Positions 14,391-15,036 of a DNA stretch of 15,036 nucleotides are shown piece after piece. Position 1 is the first letter of the stretch. Every line of letters starts with the position of its first letter. Both the position numbers and the translations under genes were made by a program. The DNA is from JBOGUF01 sp050696075 (GTDB lineage: Bacteria > Chloroflexota > Chloroflexia > Thermomicrobiales > UBA6265). Under the pieces are notes generated by a model that made no database searches, was not told the origin of the DNA, and saw only the letters and a program-made list of their open reading frames with translations. The stretch is taken from positions 1-15,036 of the forward strand of contig JBOGUF010000080.1 in assembly GCA_050696075.1 (NCBI GenBank). The letters run 5' to 3'.

Positions 14391-14419
14391 AAACTAGACC
14401 AACTACACACCGCTGTCGC
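14391..14419 (-). promoter_or_regulatory. Weak candidate promoter directly before the ABC operon
   Basis: GCGACA (14414-14419) and TAGTTT (14391-14396) with a 17-nt spacer. The -35 matches four of six, the -10 three of six. If real, the exporter would be transcribed independently of the upstream leader and its terminator. Confidence 0.25.
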
Positions 14420-14445
14420 TACCGCTGTCTCTTCGCCTCACTGGA

Positions 14446-14480
14446 GATAAAAGAAATCCCCGGGCTTTGTTGCCCGGGGA
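14446..14480 (-). terminator. Factor-independent terminator upstream of the ABC exporter
   Basis: The stem TCCCCGGGC / GCCCGGGGA (14457-14465 with 14472-14480) is a perfect 9 bp with a 6-nt loop. On minus it is followed by the T-rich tract TTTCTTTTATC (14446-14456). It is the clearest intrinsic terminator in the window. It lies 50 nt after the small ORF stop and 82 nt before the ATPase start, so it ends the small-ORF transcript or acts as an attenuator for the exporter. Confidence 0.8.
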
Positions 14481-14529
14481 CCTGCTGTTGCCTCTTCGCG
14501 TTTCGGGTGAGCGCCTCAATCTCATGCGT

Positions 14530-14679
14530 TCACTCCGGTGGCGGGTGCAACTGAGCAGACTCCGGCCCGGGCGTACCGATCTCGCCCGCGGCATCACGGA
14601 GTCCAGCCATCGGGCGCAGCCGGGCAGTCTCCTCCCACCGCGGTCGGGAGACCGTGTTGTGGAAGAGATACCGCTCCAT
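14530..14679 (-). CDS. Small ORF, 49 codons, in the leader of the ABC exporter
   Basis: Not recognised. The ATG (14677-14679) has a strong ribosome binding site GGAGGG (14687-14692) with a 7-nt spacer, and a good promoter lies 40-70 nt upstream. The 49-residue product starts MERYLFHNTVSRPRWEE and ends HPPPE; it is charged, with no membrane segment or signal peptide. Third codon positions are about 77% G or C, in keeping with coding sequence in this genome. Inside it, 14558-14564 pairs with 14597-14603 and 14568-14573 with 14583-14588, so the RNA is also well folded. It could be a small free-standing protein or a leader peptide for the exporter. A second, Arg-rich frame starts 4 nt after its stop and runs through the terminator. 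Confidence 0.5.
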   Translation of the reverse strand: MERYLFHNTVSRPRWEETARLRPMAGLRDAAGEIGTPGPESAQLHPPPE

Positions 14680-14721
14680 TCGCGCACCCTCCGATAGGCC
14701 GCCCATCGACCCACGCGCCGT

Positions 14722-14750
14722 AGACTAGAGGAAGAATTCGCGGCTGTCAA
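14722..14750 (-). promoter_or_regulatory. Promoter of the small ORF / ABC leader
   Basis: On minus, a perfect TTGACA (14745-14750) and TAGTCT (14722-14727) are exactly 17 nt apart; the -10 keeps the three most conserved positions (T1, A2, T6). Predicted start is near 14715, giving a 36-nt leader with a 7-bp hairpin (14692-14698 / 14702-14708) before the small ORF. The -35 box is inside a perfect palindrome. Confidence 0.55.
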
Positions 14751-14769
14751 TGATTTGACAGCCGCGAAT
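14736..14769. promoter_or_regulatory. 15-bp perfect palindrome over the -35 box
   Basis: ATTCGCGGCTGTCAA (14736-14750) and its exact reverse complement (14755-14769) flank the 4-nt loop TGAT. Each arm contains TTGACA in outward orientation. It may be the terminator of the Gly/Ser-rich gene (on minus it is followed by the pyrimidine run TCTTCCTCT), an operator covering the -35 box of the next promoter, or both. Confidence 0.6.
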
Positions 14770-14817
14770 CGCGAGCTACTTGTTAAACCTGGGTCATTGT
14801 TTGGCGTGACCGGGCGG

Positions 14818-15036
14818 TCACGAGTCGGCGTTGCCCCCGAAGTTCTGGGCGAACCAGTCGTCGTCAACGTCGGGCCCGCCGGTGCCGTCGCCGACCAGAT
14901 TGCCCTGGGAGGCGGTGGCGCGTCCTGACGTTGCAGCGCCGGACGTGCCGCTACCGGCCGTCGCGAGGGCGTTGCCGCCGGAGCCGGAGCCGCTGTTGCC
15001 GCCGGAACCGGCGTCGCCGCCCGATCCGCTCTGGGC
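14818..15036 (-). CDS. C-terminal end of a Gly/Ser-rich low-complexity protein (partial)
   Basis: The frame is open from the window edge to the TGA at 14818-14820, giving 72 residues; the start lies beyond the window. The sequence is Gly, Ser, Ala, Asn and Thr rich with repeated SGSGG and GGN units, then changes to an acidic, aromatic end, DVDDDWFAQNFGGNADS. Third positions are almost all G or C, which supports coding. Such tails occur in secreted or surface proteins and in linker regions, but family and location cannot be assigned. A perfect hairpin 48 nt after the stop may be its terminator. Confidence 0.65.
   Translation of the reverse strand, partial: AQSGSGGDAGSGGNSGSGSGGNALATAGSGTSGAATSGRATASQGNLVGDGTGGPDVDDDWFAQNFGGNADS

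Noticed and set aside
14446..14735. T-box or cobalamin riboswitch upstream of the exporter
   Set aside because: The leader, with its terminator, prompted a search for the T-box UGGNACCGCG motif and for the cobalamin box. Only partial likeness (CCCGCCACCGGAG) was found, and the flanking conserved parts are missing.
14403..14867. 154-codon minus-strand frame before the ABC genes
   Set aside because: It runs across the palindrome, promoter and small ORF in a different frame, with Arg/Ser-rich shadow composition. Only its last 40 codons, from the ATG at 14525, have a plausible ribosome binding site and are discussed as a finding.

Overview
The window is a GC-rich stretch of bacterial chromosome made mostly of housekeeping genes. 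The order rpsB-tsf-pyrH-frr-uppS-cdsA-dxr, a short EF-Ts of 189 residues, GTG and TTG starts, and an initiator tRNA with a C1/U72 acceptor mismatch suggest a high-GC, non-proteobacterial lineage. A Chloroflexota (Thermomicrobia-like) organism is my best guess, but this is inference from gene content and style, not a database match.

Layout. Bases 1-190 hold a GC hairpin, an initiator tRNA-fMet and its terminator-like hairpin. Bases 208-2427 (minus) encode a family B DNA polymerase with an intact proofreading domain. Divergent from it, on plus, lie an amidohydrolase (2548-3990) and a ComF-like phosphoribosyltransferase (3987-4679) that overlap by 4 bp. They converge, with a 2-bp gap, on a minus-strand operon (10585 back to 4682): rpsB, tsf, pyrH, frr, uppS, cdsA, dxr. 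This operon joins translation (S2, EF-Ts, recycling factor), UMP phosphorylation, and the isoprenoid, polyprenyl and phospholipid steps of envelope synthesis. Its promoter is visible at 10723-10752, with a perfect hairpin at the predicted 5' end of the mRNA. Next come thpR (RNA 2',3'-cyclic phosphodiesterase, minus) and the divergent pheA (prephenate dehydratase, plus). An ABC-2 exporter pair (ATPase then permease, minus, 1-bp overlap) follows. Upstream of it are a promoter, a previously uncalled 49-codon ORF with a strong ribosome binding site, and a factor-independent terminator. The window ends inside a Gly/Ser-rich minus-strand gene of which only the C-terminal 72 codons are present.

The most unusual signal is a set of intergenic elements with the same grammar but different words. 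Each has tandem 7-base units, and in three of four cases there is an inverted set of the same unit across a short core. The units are GGCGTTA between tsf and pyrH, AGCTATC between rpsB and tsf, GTTCGGC between thpR and pheA, and CGAGTAC between pheA and the ABC permease. They abut stop codons and fill the gaps, even inside the conserved ribosomal operon. The second signal of interest is the leader region of the ABC exporter (14364-14769): a 15-bp perfect palindrome over a TTGACA box, a small ORF and a terminator, which together look like a regulated or attenuated leader.
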